Positions 16,116-25,069 of a DNA stretch of 64,000 nucleotides are shown here, piece by piece. Where the stretch lies: NCBI GenBank assembly GCA_016722075.1, contig JADKGW010000001.1, positions 2,108,001 to 2,172,000 on the forward strand, read 5' to 3'. This DNA is from Candidatus Kouleothrix ribensis. Its GTDB lineage: Bacteria > Chloroflexota > Chloroflexia > Chloroflexales > Roseiflexaceae. The notes beneath the pieces are model-generated. The model had not been told where the DNA came from and searched no databases. It saw nothing but the letters and a program-made list of their open reading frames with translations. Made by a program: the position numbers and the translations under genes. Positions within the stretch are counted from its first letter, which is position 1; the number at the start of each line of letters is the position of its first letter.

Positions 16116-17408
16116 CTACGGTTGCACGACACCGTCTCGGGCTGCATCACCACCGAACAACACGACTCCCCACAGCAGCAGCGCGCCATCCATGCGCGGG
16201 TAGGCCAGCAGCGCCCAGGGCCAGCCCTGCCAGCGCGGCGTATCGACAAAATAGGCCGGCAGCGCCAGCAGCAGCAGCGCCAGCCCGATCGCCAGCCCGG
16301 CCGGCCAGCCCGGCCGGCGCACGGCCGCCGTGCCCAGCACCAGCAGCAGCACGATCAGCAGCAGCGCGTAGTGGTACTCTTCGCCGGCCGGCTGTAGCGG
16401 CACCACCAGGCATAGCAGCGCCAGCGCGGGGCCGGCCGCAGCGGGCGGCATACGCCGCGCGCGCGCCAGCGTCGGCGCCAGCAGCAGCGCGGCCAGCACC
16501 CACCACAGCCCGCTCGCCAGCCAGGGTGCGTCCAGCAGCGGCCGCGGCGACCAGCGCGGGTCGTATAGGAAGCACTGCTTGAGCAGGCTTGTGAGCGTCT
16601 GGAATGCCGGCGCCGCGTAGAGTGGGTCGGACGCCAGCGCCGGCGCCTGGCCGAGCAGATACAGCCGCCAGAAGGCCAACCCAAACAGCGGCAGCGTGGC
16701 CAGCCAGGCCGCGCCGCCCAGCCCGAGCGCCCAGGCCAGCGCGCGCCAGCGCCGCAGCGCCAGCAGCAGCAGCCAGAGCGGCCAGCCCGCCAGCTTGGCC
16801 AGCGCCAGCGCCGCCAGCGCCGCGCCGCACAGCCAGCTGCGGCCGCTACTGTAGCCATACAGCCACAGCGCGTACAGCAGCGCCAGCAGCGTGTACACCT
16901 GCACGGCGTGCAAGTCGGCGTGCAGCGGGCGCAGCGCCGCGATCAGCCCGGCGGCCAGCAGGGCATACCAGGCGGCCGGCGGCCGGGCCAGGCCCGGCGC
17001 GGCGCCAAGCATCAGCCAGCCCAGGCCAACGATCGCCGCAATCATCAGCAGATCGCCCAGCACCCAGGCGGCCTGCGCAAGCGGTGGCGGCAGCCAGGCC
17101 ACCGGCGCCAGCAGCAGCGCGGTGGTCGGCGGGTTGGGGCAGAAGTAGTCGGCCCACTGGCCGAAACCCAGCGCGCGCTGCTGCTCGAACAGCCACGTGC
17201 TGCAGAACTGCACGCCTGCCTGCCCCTGGAGTGTCAGCCGGGCCGCTGTATAGTATACGGAGAAGGCATACGATTTTTGTTGGCTGGCCGGCAGCGCCGT
17301 CTGCCAGACAAACAGCCCCAGCAGGAGCGCGGCGGCCAGCCAGGCGCCCCACGCGCGCGCGCGCCGCGGCAGATCGATCGCCTGGTTCTGCGGTTCGGCA
17401 ATACCCAT
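16116..17408 (-). CDS. DUF2029 (GT87-type) polytopic glycosyltransferase
   Basis: A 430-aa integral membrane protein with roughly ten hydrophobic helices. The first extracytoplasmic loop carries YYTAARLTLQG and FCPNPPTTALLLAPVAWLPP, the conserved pattern of DUF2029 proteins, which are GT-C enzymes relating to mycobacterial mannosyltransferases and use polyprenyl-phosphate sugars. The gene lies between B12 radical SAM genes, which supports a role in building or modifying an exported glycan or glycolipid. The 322-bp gap before the next gene (17409-17730) contains only hairpin element B and no visible coding sequence. Confidence 0.82.
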   Translation of the reverse strand: MGIAEPQNQAIDLPRRARAWGAWLAAALLLGLFVWQTALPASQQKSYAFSVYYTAARLTLQGQAGVQFCSTWLFEQQRALGFGQWADYFCPNPPTTALLLAPVAWLPPPLAQAAWVLGDLLMIAAIVGLGWLMLGAAPGLARPPAAWYALLAAGLIAALRPLHADLHAVQVYTLLALLYALWLYGYSSGRSWLCGAALAALALAKLAGWPLWLLLLALRRWRALAWALGLGGAAWLATLPLFGLAFWRLYLLGQAPALASDPLYAAPAFQTLTSLLKQCFLYDPRWSPRPLLDAPWLASGLWWVLAALLLAPTLARARRMPPAAAGPALALLCLVVPLQPAGEEYHYALLLIVLLLVLGTAAVRRPGWPAGLAIGLALLLLALPAYFVDTPRWQGWPWALLAYPRMDGALLLWGVVLFGGDAARDGVVQP

Positions 17409-17509
17409 CTTGAACCCACATAGCAGTTTGCAGTCGGCAACAGGCAGTTAGCCGGGGCACACTACAAGGCACTTCCCGCCATTGGCACGACGTACGCAGT
17501 CGGGGTTTT

Positions 17510-17599
17510 TGCCTTCGGCAGAGCGGTACTTCTTCTGGTGCTCCGAATTTTGGCGCGGAGCGCCAAAATTCGGAGCACCAGAAAATGATCAAGTACCAT
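17510..17599. repeat. Hairpin element B with GGTACTT...AAGTACC frame
   Basis: Begins TGCCTTCGGCAGAGCGGTAC and ends AAGTACCAT, like the element at 14465. Its centre is a different perfect palindrome: 23-bp arms at 17534-17556 and 17560-17582 with a GGA loop (TCTGGTGCTCCGAATTTTGG begins arm 1). It lies in the gap between the DUF2029 gene and the third B12 radical SAM gene. Confidence 0.8.
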
Positions 17600-17730
17600 G
17601 CTGCCGCGGGCGAACGAGCGCGCAGTGTGGATCACTGCGTAAGCCCCGCCATTGAGTACAAGCTCAACTGTTGTGCAAACCGCTGTCGTACAGCTTGGCT
17701 ACAATTCGTTGCCGGTTTCAGTAAAGGAAA

Positions 17731-19239
17731 CTAGAAGCCCGACGTTTCGGGGCGCTGGTAGCGGATCAGGTTTTGCAGCGCCTGCAGCTCGAGCGGCCAG
17801 CGGTAGAAGCGCGCCTTGTAGCGCCAGCCGCTCAGCGTGCGCAGCAGGGTATACCACATCCCGCTGCGCAGCCGCCGGTCGGTCGTGGTCGGGTAGTAGG
17901 CGTTCATCACCGTCTCGAAATCGTGCATAAGCGTGCGATCATCCTGCGAGAACCACGGGATGTCGGCCGAGCGGCGCAGCTGCACGCGCTCCCAGTGCGG
18001 GTCGACCCACTCATCGAGCGTTTGCGGGAAGTTGAATCCGCTCGCCTGCGCGCCCTGCCACATCTCGCCCGCCAGCGGCACCGGGTCGTAGCGATACATG
18101 ATGATCTCGACATACGGGTTGATCGCCTTGACCTTGCGGATGAACTCGATGCCGCGCTCGACATCGCGGCGCGCGTCGGGCGGGTTGCCCATGATGAAGC
18201 TGAACTCGGGCACGATGTCGTACTTGCGGGCGTGCGCCGCCATCTGCAGGGTCATCTCGGCGGTGAGCGTGCCGCCCTTGTTCATCAGGTCGAGCATGCT
18301 GTCGTCGCCGCTCTCGGCGCCCATGAACACCATCTTCAGCCCGCTGTCGCGCATCAGCCGCCAGGTGCTGTCGCTGAACTTGAGCATGGTGTCGATCCGG
18401 CCCTCGCCCCACCAGTTGATCTTCAGCCCGCGCTGCAGCAGCGCTTCGGCGAAGCCGGCCACGCGCTTTTCGCTGGTGAAGAAGTTGTTGTCGTGGAACT
18501 CCATGGCGTTGATCTGCCAGGTATCGACCATATGCTGCATCAGCGCGCCCAGCCGCTCGGCGCTCTCGGCCAGCCACTTACCCTCGGCCAGGTTCACCAC
18601 CGCGCAGAAGTTGCACAGGAACGGGCAGCCGAAGCTGCTGTGGTGGCTGAGCGTGCGTGTGCCCAGGTGCGTCTTGGCGATGTATTGCTCGACCGGCAGC
18701 TTATAGTAGGGGTACCAGGGCAGGTCGTTGGGGTGGTGCGGCTGGCGCTTGGCCGTGCGCAGCACCTGGCCGTCGCGCTCGAAGGCCAGCCCGGCCACCT
18801 GGCCAGGGTCGCCGCCGGCCTCGAGCGTATCGACCAGCTCGATCAGCGTGTCTTCGCCGGCGCTGAGCACCACGTAGTCGATCGCCGGGTCCTTCGCGCA
18901 GGTGTTCGGGTGGTTGCTCGGGAAGTAGCCGCCGACGATCACGGTCAGGTCGGGGCAGGCCTGCTTGATCCGCTTGATATCGGGCACGGCCTGCTGCAGC
19001 TGCGGGCCGGGCATGATCGTCACCCCCAGGTAGCGCACGCCGTCGCGCCGCACCTGCGCGATGATCTCGGCCGCGCGGTCGCGCCCCTGCTCGAGGTTGC
19101 CGTCGATAATCGCGTATGGGTAGCGCTGCTCGAGCAGCGCGCCCAGCTGCAGCAGCGAGTGCGGCAGGCGCTGGTAGCCGGGGTAGGCCACCTTCGGGTT
19201 GTACAGCAGGATCAGCGGTGTTTGTTCGGTCATGGTCAT
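17731..19239 (-). CDS. B12-binding radical SAM enzyme 3
   Basis: A 502-aa protein with a cobalamin-binding-type N-terminal domain (LILLYNPKVAYPGYQRLPHSLLQ, VIVGGYFPSNHP, VVLSAGEDTLIELV), a radical SAM core with CX3CX2C in SSFGCPFLCNFCAVV (about residues 204-211) and MGAESGDDSMLDLMNKGG. It differs more from the other two than they do from each other; the FSFIMGNPPDARRDVERGIEF segment is typical of BchE/HpnJ-like relatives, which act on tetrapyrroles or hopanoids. Assignment to such a pathway would be speculative. AAGGAAGG upstream supports the start; a second ATG lies two codons in. Confidence 0.9.
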   Translation of the reverse strand: MTMTEQTPLILLYNPKVAYPGYQRLPHSLLQLGALLEQRYPYAIIDGNLEQGRDRAAEIIAQVRRDGVRYLGVTIMPGPQLQQAVPDIKRIKQACPDLTVIVGGYFPSNHPNTCAKDPAIDYVVLSAGEDTLIELVDTLEAGGDPGQVAGLAFERDGQVLRTAKRQPHHPNDLPWYPYYKLPVEQYIAKTHLGTRTLSHHSSFGCPFLCNFCAVVNLAEGKWLAESAERLGALMQHMVDTWQINAMEFHDNNFFTSEKRVAGFAEALLQRGLKINWWGEGRIDTMLKFSDSTWRLMRDSGLKMVFMGAESGDDSMLDLMNKGGTLTAEMTLQMAAHARKYDIVPEFSFIMGNPPDARRDVERGIEFIRKVKAINPYVEIIMYRYDPVPLAGEMWQGAQASGFNFPQTLDEWVDPHWERVQLRRSADIPWFSQDDRTLMHDFETVMNAYYPTTTDRRLRSGMWYTLLRTLSGWRYKARFYRWPLELQALQNLIRYQRPETSGF

Positions 19240-19384
19240 GCGATTTGCCTTCCTTCAGCTCAGCTCACACTCACAGGGCGACGGCAGATCTGAATGTTCC
19301 TTTTCTGTTCTGATAACTGAGGCCTGCGGCAGAGCCGCAAACAACTTGGCCGCACGGGCTGTGCGGGCGCGCCGGCCAGATGCG

Positions 19385-21211
19385 CTAATAATAGGCCTGG
19401 CCGATCAGCGCGAGCGCCGCGTAGGCCAGCGCGGCCCAGCCGCCGGCCCACAGCAGCAGCCCGGCCGGTCGCCAGCGCGCCGGCAGGCACACGCGCCAGC
19501 CCAGCGTCAGCAGCAGCGCGGCCGGCACCAGCAGCGGGAACAGGTAGCGCCCCTGCTGAACCGCCTGGTCGCGCGTCTGGGTGTAGGCGTTGGCCAGCGG
19601 CAGCAGCAGCCCGATCGCCAGCGCCGCCAGCAGCAGCAGCAGCGCGTGCCGGCGCCAGGCCGGCTCGCGGCCGGCCACCAGCCGCGCCAGCACGCCCAGC
19701 AGCCCGGCCGCACACACCAGCCACAGCGCTGGCTCCCAGGGTGTGCCGCCCACCAGCGACACGGTCATCCAGCCGAAGTGGCCCCAGAACGAGTTGAAGA
19801 AGATCCGCCCGAGCAGTAGCCCGCCCAGCGGCGGCGGCTCGCGCAGGCGCCCGCTGCGCCAGGCCCAGCCCAGCTCGCGCAGCCGCAGGAAGCTGGCCAG
19901 CCGCGCGTACGGCGCGCCGTTGCCTACCGACGGCGTGGCCAGGTCGCCGTTGTCGATCAGCATCACACCGGGCCGGCGTCCACTCTCGGCGCGCAGCTGG
20001 TCGGCGTAGAGCGTGCCGGCGTCGGCGTACAGCCCCACGATCACATACGGGCAGTACAGCGGCACGAACGTGCGCACGCTCAGGGCACGCGCCTGCGCCG
20101 TGGCCTCGAACGGCAGCTCGGCCTGTGCCCAGCCAAAGTCGATCAGCATCCGCCCGCGCGCCGGCGCACCGCCCGACCAGACCCGCGCGTCGAAGCGCAG
20201 GTCGTAGTTCTGCGCCCACTCGGCTGCCGGCGGCAGCAGCACCTGGATGGCAGATCGCCCAGGGCCGACCACCAGCGCCGGTGCCGCCGTGGCCGGCGCG
20301 GCCAGCACGCGCGGCGCCTCCACGCCGGCACGCGGGTCGTACCACCCATCGGCCGCCAGCGGGTCGCGCCCGCCGGCCAACACCAGGCCGGCGCCGGCCA
20401 GCATGGCCAGCAGCAGCGCCGCCAGCGCCACACGCCAGCGCCAGGCCAGCCGCATGGCGCGCCTGAGCGCCAGGCCCAGCCCCAGCGGCGCAAGCAGCAG
20501 CAGCCAGGGCAGCAGCGTGCGCTTGGTGGCCAGCCCCAGCCCCAGCAGCGCCACGGTCGCCAGCACGAGCCGCCAGCCCGGCCCGCGCCGCAGCGCGCGA
20601 ATACAGGCCCAGCACAGCGCCGCGCCGGCCAGGTTCGCCAGCGCATCGTTGCTCATGCCCGCGCCAACAAACTGGGCCATCGGCTGGAGCGCCAGCAGCA
20701 GGCCGGCTGCCAGGGCATAGCCGCGGCTTTCGGGCAGCAGCTCGCGCGCCGCCGCGTAGCCGCACAGCACGGCGGCCGTGGTCAGCAGCACATTGAGCGC
20801 GCGCAGCGCCAGCAGCTGGCGCTCGATCGGCTGCCCATTCAGCGCGCGCAGTGGCAGCGCTGCCAGCGCGTAGAACAGTGGCGGGTCGCCGCCGATCTGG
20901 CTGGGCATGAAGAACAGCGCGCGCGCCTCGGCCAGGTTGCGCGGCGCCGGGCTAGGCGTGCGGCCCAGCAAATACTCGAAAAAATGCCCGCGCAGCAGCG
21001 ACTCGGTCAGCGCCTGGTCGAGCGCCGGGTCGCGATCGGCCTGAGACGGCACGCGGCCGAGCCGGGCGATCAGCGCAGTATACTCGAACTGGCTGGGTTC
21101 GTCGGGCACCTGCCAGGCCGGCACCAGCAGCGCATACAGCATCCCATGCAGCAGCGCCAGCGCGGCCAGCAGCACCGGCGCGTAGCGGGCCGCGCTGTGC
21201 AGGCGGCTCAC
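19385..21211 (-). CDS. DUF2142-type polytopic membrane protein
   Basis: A 608-aa membrane protein with about ten helices. The first loop contains VPAWQVPDEPSQFEYTALI and a later loop has QPMAQFVGAGMSNDALAN; both are hallmark patterns of DUF2142 and GT-C-like proteins that probably transfer sugars from lipid carriers on the outer membrane face. A large extracytoplasmic insertion (about residues 290-430) carries a beta-rich segment. Its start overlaps the stop of the HPr-kinase-like gene by four bases (21208-21211), so the two are coupled. The 145 bp below it hold nothing recognisable. Confidence 0.82.
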   Translation of the reverse strand: MSRLHSAARYAPVLLAALALLHGMLYALLVPAWQVPDEPSQFEYTALIARLGRVPSQADRDPALDQALTESLLRGHFFEYLLGRTPSPAPRNLAEARALFFMPSQIGGDPPLFYALAALPLRALNGQPIERQLLALRALNVLLTTAAVLCGYAAARELLPESRGYALAAGLLLALQPMAQFVGAGMSNDALANLAGAALCWACIRALRRGPGWRLVLATVALLGLGLATKRTLLPWLLLLAPLGLGLALRRAMRLAWRWRVALAALLLAMLAGAGLVLAGGRDPLAADGWYDPRAGVEAPRVLAAPATAAPALVVGPGRSAIQVLLPPAAEWAQNYDLRFDARVWSGGAPARGRMLIDFGWAQAELPFEATAQARALSVRTFVPLYCPYVIVGLYADAGTLYADQLRAESGRRPGVMLIDNGDLATPSVGNGAPYARLASFLRLRELGWAWRSGRLREPPPLGGLLLGRIFFNSFWGHFGWMTVSLVGGTPWEPALWLVCAAGLLGVLARLVAGREPAWRRHALLLLLAALAIGLLLPLANAYTQTRDQAVQQGRYLFPLLVPAALLLTLGWRVCLPARWRPAGLLLWAGGWAALAYAALALIGQAYY

Positions 21212-22215
21212 GCTGCGCGCCCCGCCGGCAGGTCGGTCAGCTCACGCAGCAGCGCCACCGCGTGCGCCAGGTTGCTGCCGACATGCAGGCGATAGGCACC
21301 GCCGCGCGCCAGCCCATCCACCAGCGGCTCGGTCGCCGCGAACAGGTCGAAGCCCGGCTCGCGGCGGCGGCACAGCGCGTCGATCACCTGCTGCGGCGCG
21401 ATCGGCTCGAGCGCGCTGTGCGTACCAGCGGCGCGCTGCACCAGGCACACCAGCGCCTGCTCGGCCATGTGGCGCAGCCGGCCCGCGCCCAGCCCGGCCA
21501 CATCGACCGCCAGCTTATACTTGCCGTTGGCCTGAATCTGCGGCGCGAGCGCGGCCAGCTCGGGGAAGAACCGGCGCGCGTCGGGCAGCAGGTGGATGTG
21601 GCGCGCGTGCCCCCACAGGCGCAGGCCCTGCTGACTGCTCAGATAGATTACGTCTTCGGCCAGCAGCTGAAATTGATCGCGCACGCATGCGTAGCAAAGT
21701 GTCGATTTGCCGGCAGTGCTCTGGCCGGCCAGCAGCACCGCGCGGCCGTTGCGCACCACCGCCCCGGCGTGGATCGGCACGCGGTCGTGCCAGCTCGTCA
21801 GCGCCAGCGCCATGCTCTCGAGCACGTGGTAGCGGAAGTGCTGCGTGTCGGCCACCAGCTCGGGCGTCACGAAGGCCAGCGCGCTGCCATGCTCCATGTG
21901 TACCGCCAGCAGCGACTCGCCGCTGGCCGCGAGCAAGCTGCCGCTGTGCGCGCGCGGCGTGAATGGCGCGCGCGGCGTATATGGCTGCACCCCGGCATGC
22001 ACAACGATCCGCGCAACCCGCAGCGGCAGCGGCGCGATCAAGCTTGCCGCGACGGCGCGCCAGTGCCCGAACGACTGCTCGGCACACGCGATCACGGCCG
22101 CGCTGTTCGAGCGGATCGCGAGCCGCACGCCCAGCAGCGGGTATTCGGCGCCATATTCGAGCGGCGCGCTATGGCCGAGCAGGTCGGCGGCCGGCAGGTA
22201 GTCGATGCCCTGCAT
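21208..22215 (-). CDS. HPr kinase-like ATPase (HprK-related kinase)
   Basis: A 335-aa protein whose C-terminal half has the HprK/PEPCK-type P-loop LLAGQSTAGKSTLCYACV (about residues 157-174), the conserved AGAVVRNGRAVLL lead-in and the acidic LLAEDVIYLS that follows. It lacks an HPr-recognition N-terminal domain, so it is not the carbon-regulation enzyme. Such HprK-like kinases occur in exopolysaccharide and in lasso- or other peptide-tailoring loci, where they can phosphorylate a serine. Together with the nucleotidyltransferase at 25070 it forms a recurrent pairing. A phosphoacceptor peptide is not visible here. Confidence 0.82.
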   Translation of the reverse strand: MQGIDYLPAADLLGHSAPLEYGAEYPLLGVRLAIRSNSAAVIACAEQSFGHWRAVAASLIAPLPLRVARIVVHAGVQPYTPRAPFTPRAHSGSLLAASGESLLAVHMEHGSALAFVTPELVADTQHFRYHVLESMALALTSWHDRVPIHAGAVVRNGRAVLLAGQSTAGKSTLCYACVRDQFQLLAEDVIYLSSQQGLRLWGHARHIHLLPDARRFFPELAALAPQIQANGKYKLAVDVAGLGAGRLRHMAEQALVCLVQRAAGTHSALEPIAPQQVIDALCRRREPGFDLFAATEPLVDGLARGGAYRLHVGSNLAHAVALLRELTDLPAGRAA

Positions 22216-22277
22216 AATGCTCCTTCATGACCCACACCATGGTGGCCGGCGGTGCGCGCGCGTTCGCCTGCGGCAGC

Positions 22278-23897
22278 CTACGGGCACAGCCGGTAGACCG
22301 TCAGCGCGCCATAGTCGCGGTCGTCGATCTGCGCCACCACGCGGCCGCAGTGCTGCTCGACATACAGCCGAAACTGCCGGCGCTGCTGGTCTTCAAGCGC
22401 AGCCGCCGGCCGGTCGAAGCGCAGCTCGGGCGCCATGAACTGGTCGACCAGCAGGTACTCAGGCGCGATCTGCGCCAGCGCCTGGTCGATCGGCAGCGGC
22501 GCCGGCCGGTAGAACGCCGGGTCGGACAGGTAGAACGCCAGCACGATCGAGCGATATTCATAGCCGCGCGCATACACGCCGAACCAGAACTGGTGCAGCG
22601 CCAGCACCCGCGCGCCGGCCGGGATGGCCGCGCCGACACGCCGGGTGTAGGCCGCGTAGTCGCTGGTGGCCGCCGCACGCCGCAGGCTCTGCGCCACGCC
22701 GAGCGCGCCCTCGGCCAGCACGAGCGCCAGCAGCAGGCCCAGCCCCAGGCGCCCAGCCAGCCCCCAGCGGCCCGGCCAGCGCCGCACCGCGCGCCACAGC
22801 CCGGCCCCCAGCCATGCCAGCTCGAGCGCCACGAACGGCAGCAGCAGCGCGATGTAGTTGTAGAATTTCAGGTTCACCAGCAGCGCCAGCTGCAGCGCCA
22901 GCAGCGGCAGTGCCAGCAACAGCAGCCGCTCGGCCAGCGCCCGGCGCGCGATTGCCTGCCAGAGCAGCAGCCCGCTCGCGAGCGGCAGCCCCAGCAGCGC
23001 GGCCCAGATCCCGGCGCGCGGCCACAGCGCCAGGCCCTGGCGATCGAACAGCAGCCGCTGGTAGCGCGCCGGCTCGCGCAGCAGGCTCTGCAGGTAGAAC
23101 GCCGGCTCCCACAGCCGAAAGCGTGCTTGCTCGGGCAGCATCTGGCCGGCGTACAGCCCCGGCGCCTGGGCGATATACAGCGCCCACGGCAGCAGCGCCA
23201 GCGCGCACCCCAGCGCGAGCAGGTAGGGCGCAGGCCGGCGCACCAGGCCTGGCCCGCCGCGCCACAGCAGCAGCGCGCCCATGATCGGCAGCACGAAGCC
23301 GCCATACAGATGCGCCAGCGTGGCCAGGCCGGCCAGCGCACCGCTCAGCACATAGCGCCAGCCCGCGCCGCGCTGCTCGGCCCATACCAGGCACAGCAGC
23401 GCGGCCAGCACCAGCGGCGGCACGGCCATGTCGTAGCGCGCGATCCGCGCCAGGTCGAGCAGCGGCACGCCGCTGGCGTCGTGCTCGTATGCCAGGCGCA
23501 GGCCGATCAGCAGCCAGGCCGCCAGCGCGGCCACGCCGCCGCCGAACAGCCGCCGGCCAAGCGCGTAGGTCAGCAGTAGCGTGGCCGCCCCGCACAGCAC
23601 CGCCACCAGCCGCGCCGGCCACACGCCCACGCCGAGCGCCCGAAACGCCAGCGCCTCGGCCAGCGGGAACAGCGGCGGAAAGTTGTAGGCGCGCTGCTCC
23701 ATGCCATAGTAGCCGGCGAACAGGTCGTCGCCATACACGCCCTGAGTGGCCAGCTTCGCCGCCGGCGCGGCGATCCAGGGTTCGTCCTGCCCGATCAGCG
23801 GGAAGCTGCCCAGGTATGGCAGTGTCGCGCCAAAGAACGCCACCAGCGCCAGCGCGCCGGCCAGGTGCGCCGGCAGGGTCGCGCGCGCCACGTTCAT
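22278..23897 (-). CDS. GT39/ArnT-like polytopic glycosyltransferase
   Basis: About 539 aa from ATG 23897 (MNVARATLPAHLAG), which overlaps the upstream glycosyltransferase stop by ATGA; the longer open frame to 24449 is a shadow inside that gene. The first loop carries the acidic motif PLIGQDEPWIAAPA expected of PMT_2/ArnT enzymes, followed by about ten helices and the Ala/Leu-rich pattern ALGRRLFGGGVAALAAWLL. It should transfer a sugar from a polyprenyl-phosphate donor on the extracytoplasmic side. The acceptor is unknown. Confidence 0.82.
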   Translation of the reverse strand: MNVARATLPAHLAGALALVAFFGATLPYLGSFPLIGQDEPWIAAPAAKLATQGVYGDDLFAGYYGMEQRAYNFPPLFPLAEALAFRALGVGVWPARLVAVLCGAATLLLTYALGRRLFGGGVAALAAWLLIGLRLAYEHDASGVPLLDLARIARYDMAVPPLVLAALLCLVWAEQRGAGWRYVLSGALAGLATLAHLYGGFVLPIMGALLLWRGGPGLVRRPAPYLLALGCALALLPWALYIAQAPGLYAGQMLPEQARFRLWEPAFYLQSLLREPARYQRLLFDRQGLALWPRAGIWAALLGLPLASGLLLWQAIARRALAERLLLLALPLLALQLALLVNLKFYNYIALLLPFVALELAWLGAGLWRAVRRWPGRWGLAGRLGLGLLLALVLAEGALGVAQSLRRAAATSDYAAYTRRVGAAIPAGARVLALHQFWFGVYARGYEYRSIVLAFYLSDPAFYRPAPLPIDQALAQIAPEYLLVDQFMAPELRFDRPAAALEDQQRRQFRLYVEQHCGRVVAQIDDRDYGALTVYRLCP

Positions 23898-25066
23898 GCG
23901 GCCACCCCCCGGCTGCGGCGCCGGGCCAGCACCTCGTGATAGGCTGCCAGCGCGCGCCGGCCGATCGCGGGCCAGCTCAGTACGCGCTCGAAGTGTGCCG
24001 CCATGGCCGCACGGGTGGGCGCCAGGTCGCGCCGGGCCAGCACCAGCAGCGCGCGCGCCAGCGTCGCGGCGTCGCCGGGCGGCCATAGCTGGCCCAGCCG
24101 CCCGCCGTCGGTGATCGCCCGAAACGAGGGGATGTCGGTGACCAGCGGCACGGCGCCGCAGGCCAGCGCCTCGATCAGGGCGTAGCCGCTGCCCTCGCGG
24201 TGGCTGCCCAGCACGAACAGGTCGGCCGCGCTGAGTAGCTCGGCCATGCGCTGGTGCGGCCAGCGGCCGAGCAGATCGACCCGTGCAGCCAGCGCGGGGG
24301 CGCGGGCCAGGCGCGCCTGTAGCTCGGGCAGCAGCTCGTCGGTCTGATAGGCCATGGCCAGGCGCGCAGCCGGCAGCGCCGCCAGCACGCGCTCGAAGCC
24401 ATCGAGCACCGTCAGCGGGTCTTTGTTCGCGTTCAAGCGCCCCACCCACAGCAGCGCCGGGTCGCCGCGCAGCCCCGAGCGGGCGCGCGCCAGCTCACGC
24501 GGCATACGTACGATCTGCCGGCTGCCCTCGATCACCTCGAACACCGGCTGGTGCGGCGCGATTAGGCCGGCCGTGCGCCAGGGCCAGGCTTGCTCGCCGG
24601 TGGTGAACAGGAACGCGTCGGCGGCGCGCAGCCCGGCCCGCTCGGCCAGCCGGCGCACGCGCGCCTTCAACGCCTGCGCGCCCGCGCCCGGCACCCCACC
24701 GTGATCCTGCACGACAATCGCGGCGCTGCGCGGCAGCACTCCGCGCAGCTGGCAGGTCGGCAGCGGGTACAGCAGCCCGTTCACATGCACCAGGTCGGGC
24801 CGCAGCTCGGCCGCGACCCGGTTGATCCGCCGCGCGCCCGACCACAGCCGCATGCCAGGCTGCCGGCGATCGGCGCGAAACAGGTAGCGCACGCCATTAC
24901 GCGCCAGCTCGGCGTCGCGCGCATAGCGCTGCACGACGGTCACGCGCGCGGCGCCGGCCACCAGCAGGCTCTCGGCCCAGCCGGTCAGGCTCTCGTAGCG
25001 CTGGAGCAGCGCATCGAGCGTGGCGTCGCCGGCGTCGTAGGCATAATTCATCAGCACAATCTGCAT
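23894..25066 (-). CDS. GT4-family glycosyltransferase
   Basis: A 390-aa cytosolic GT-B enzyme. The C-terminal domain has PALLWVGRLNANKDPLTVLDGF and the E-x7-E nucleotide-sugar motif in SHREGSGYALIEALACG; the N-terminal domain is short and contains DLVHVNGLLYPLP. It is coupled to the downstream ArnT-like gene by a 4-bp overlap and starts 3 bp after the nucleotidyltransferase stop. It probably adds a sugar to a lipid- or peptide-linked acceptor on the cytoplasmic side. Confidence 0.88.
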   Translation of the reverse strand: MQIVLMNYAYDAGDATLDALLQRYESLTGWAESLLVAGAARVTVVQRYARDAELARNGVRYLFRADRRQPGMRLWSGARRINRVAAELRPDLVHVNGLLYPLPTCQLRGVLPRSAAIVVQDHGGVPGAGAQALKARVRRLAERAGLRAADAFLFTTGEQAWPWRTAGLIAPHQPVFEVIEGSRQIVRMPRELARARSGLRGDPALLWVGRLNANKDPLTVLDGFERVLAALPAARLAMAYQTDELLPELQARLARAPALAARVDLLGRWPHQRMAELLSAADLFVLGSHREGSGYALIEALACGAVPLVTDIPSFRAITDGGRLGQLWPPGDAATLARALLVLARRDLAPTRAAMAAHFERVLSWPAIGRRALAAYHEVLARRRSRGVAA

Positions 25067-25069
25067 GGC

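Noticed and set aside
23898..24449. Extension of the ArnT-like protein upstream of ATG 23897
   Set aside because: The added residues are Arg/Ala-rich and lie in another frame of the overlapping GT4 gene.
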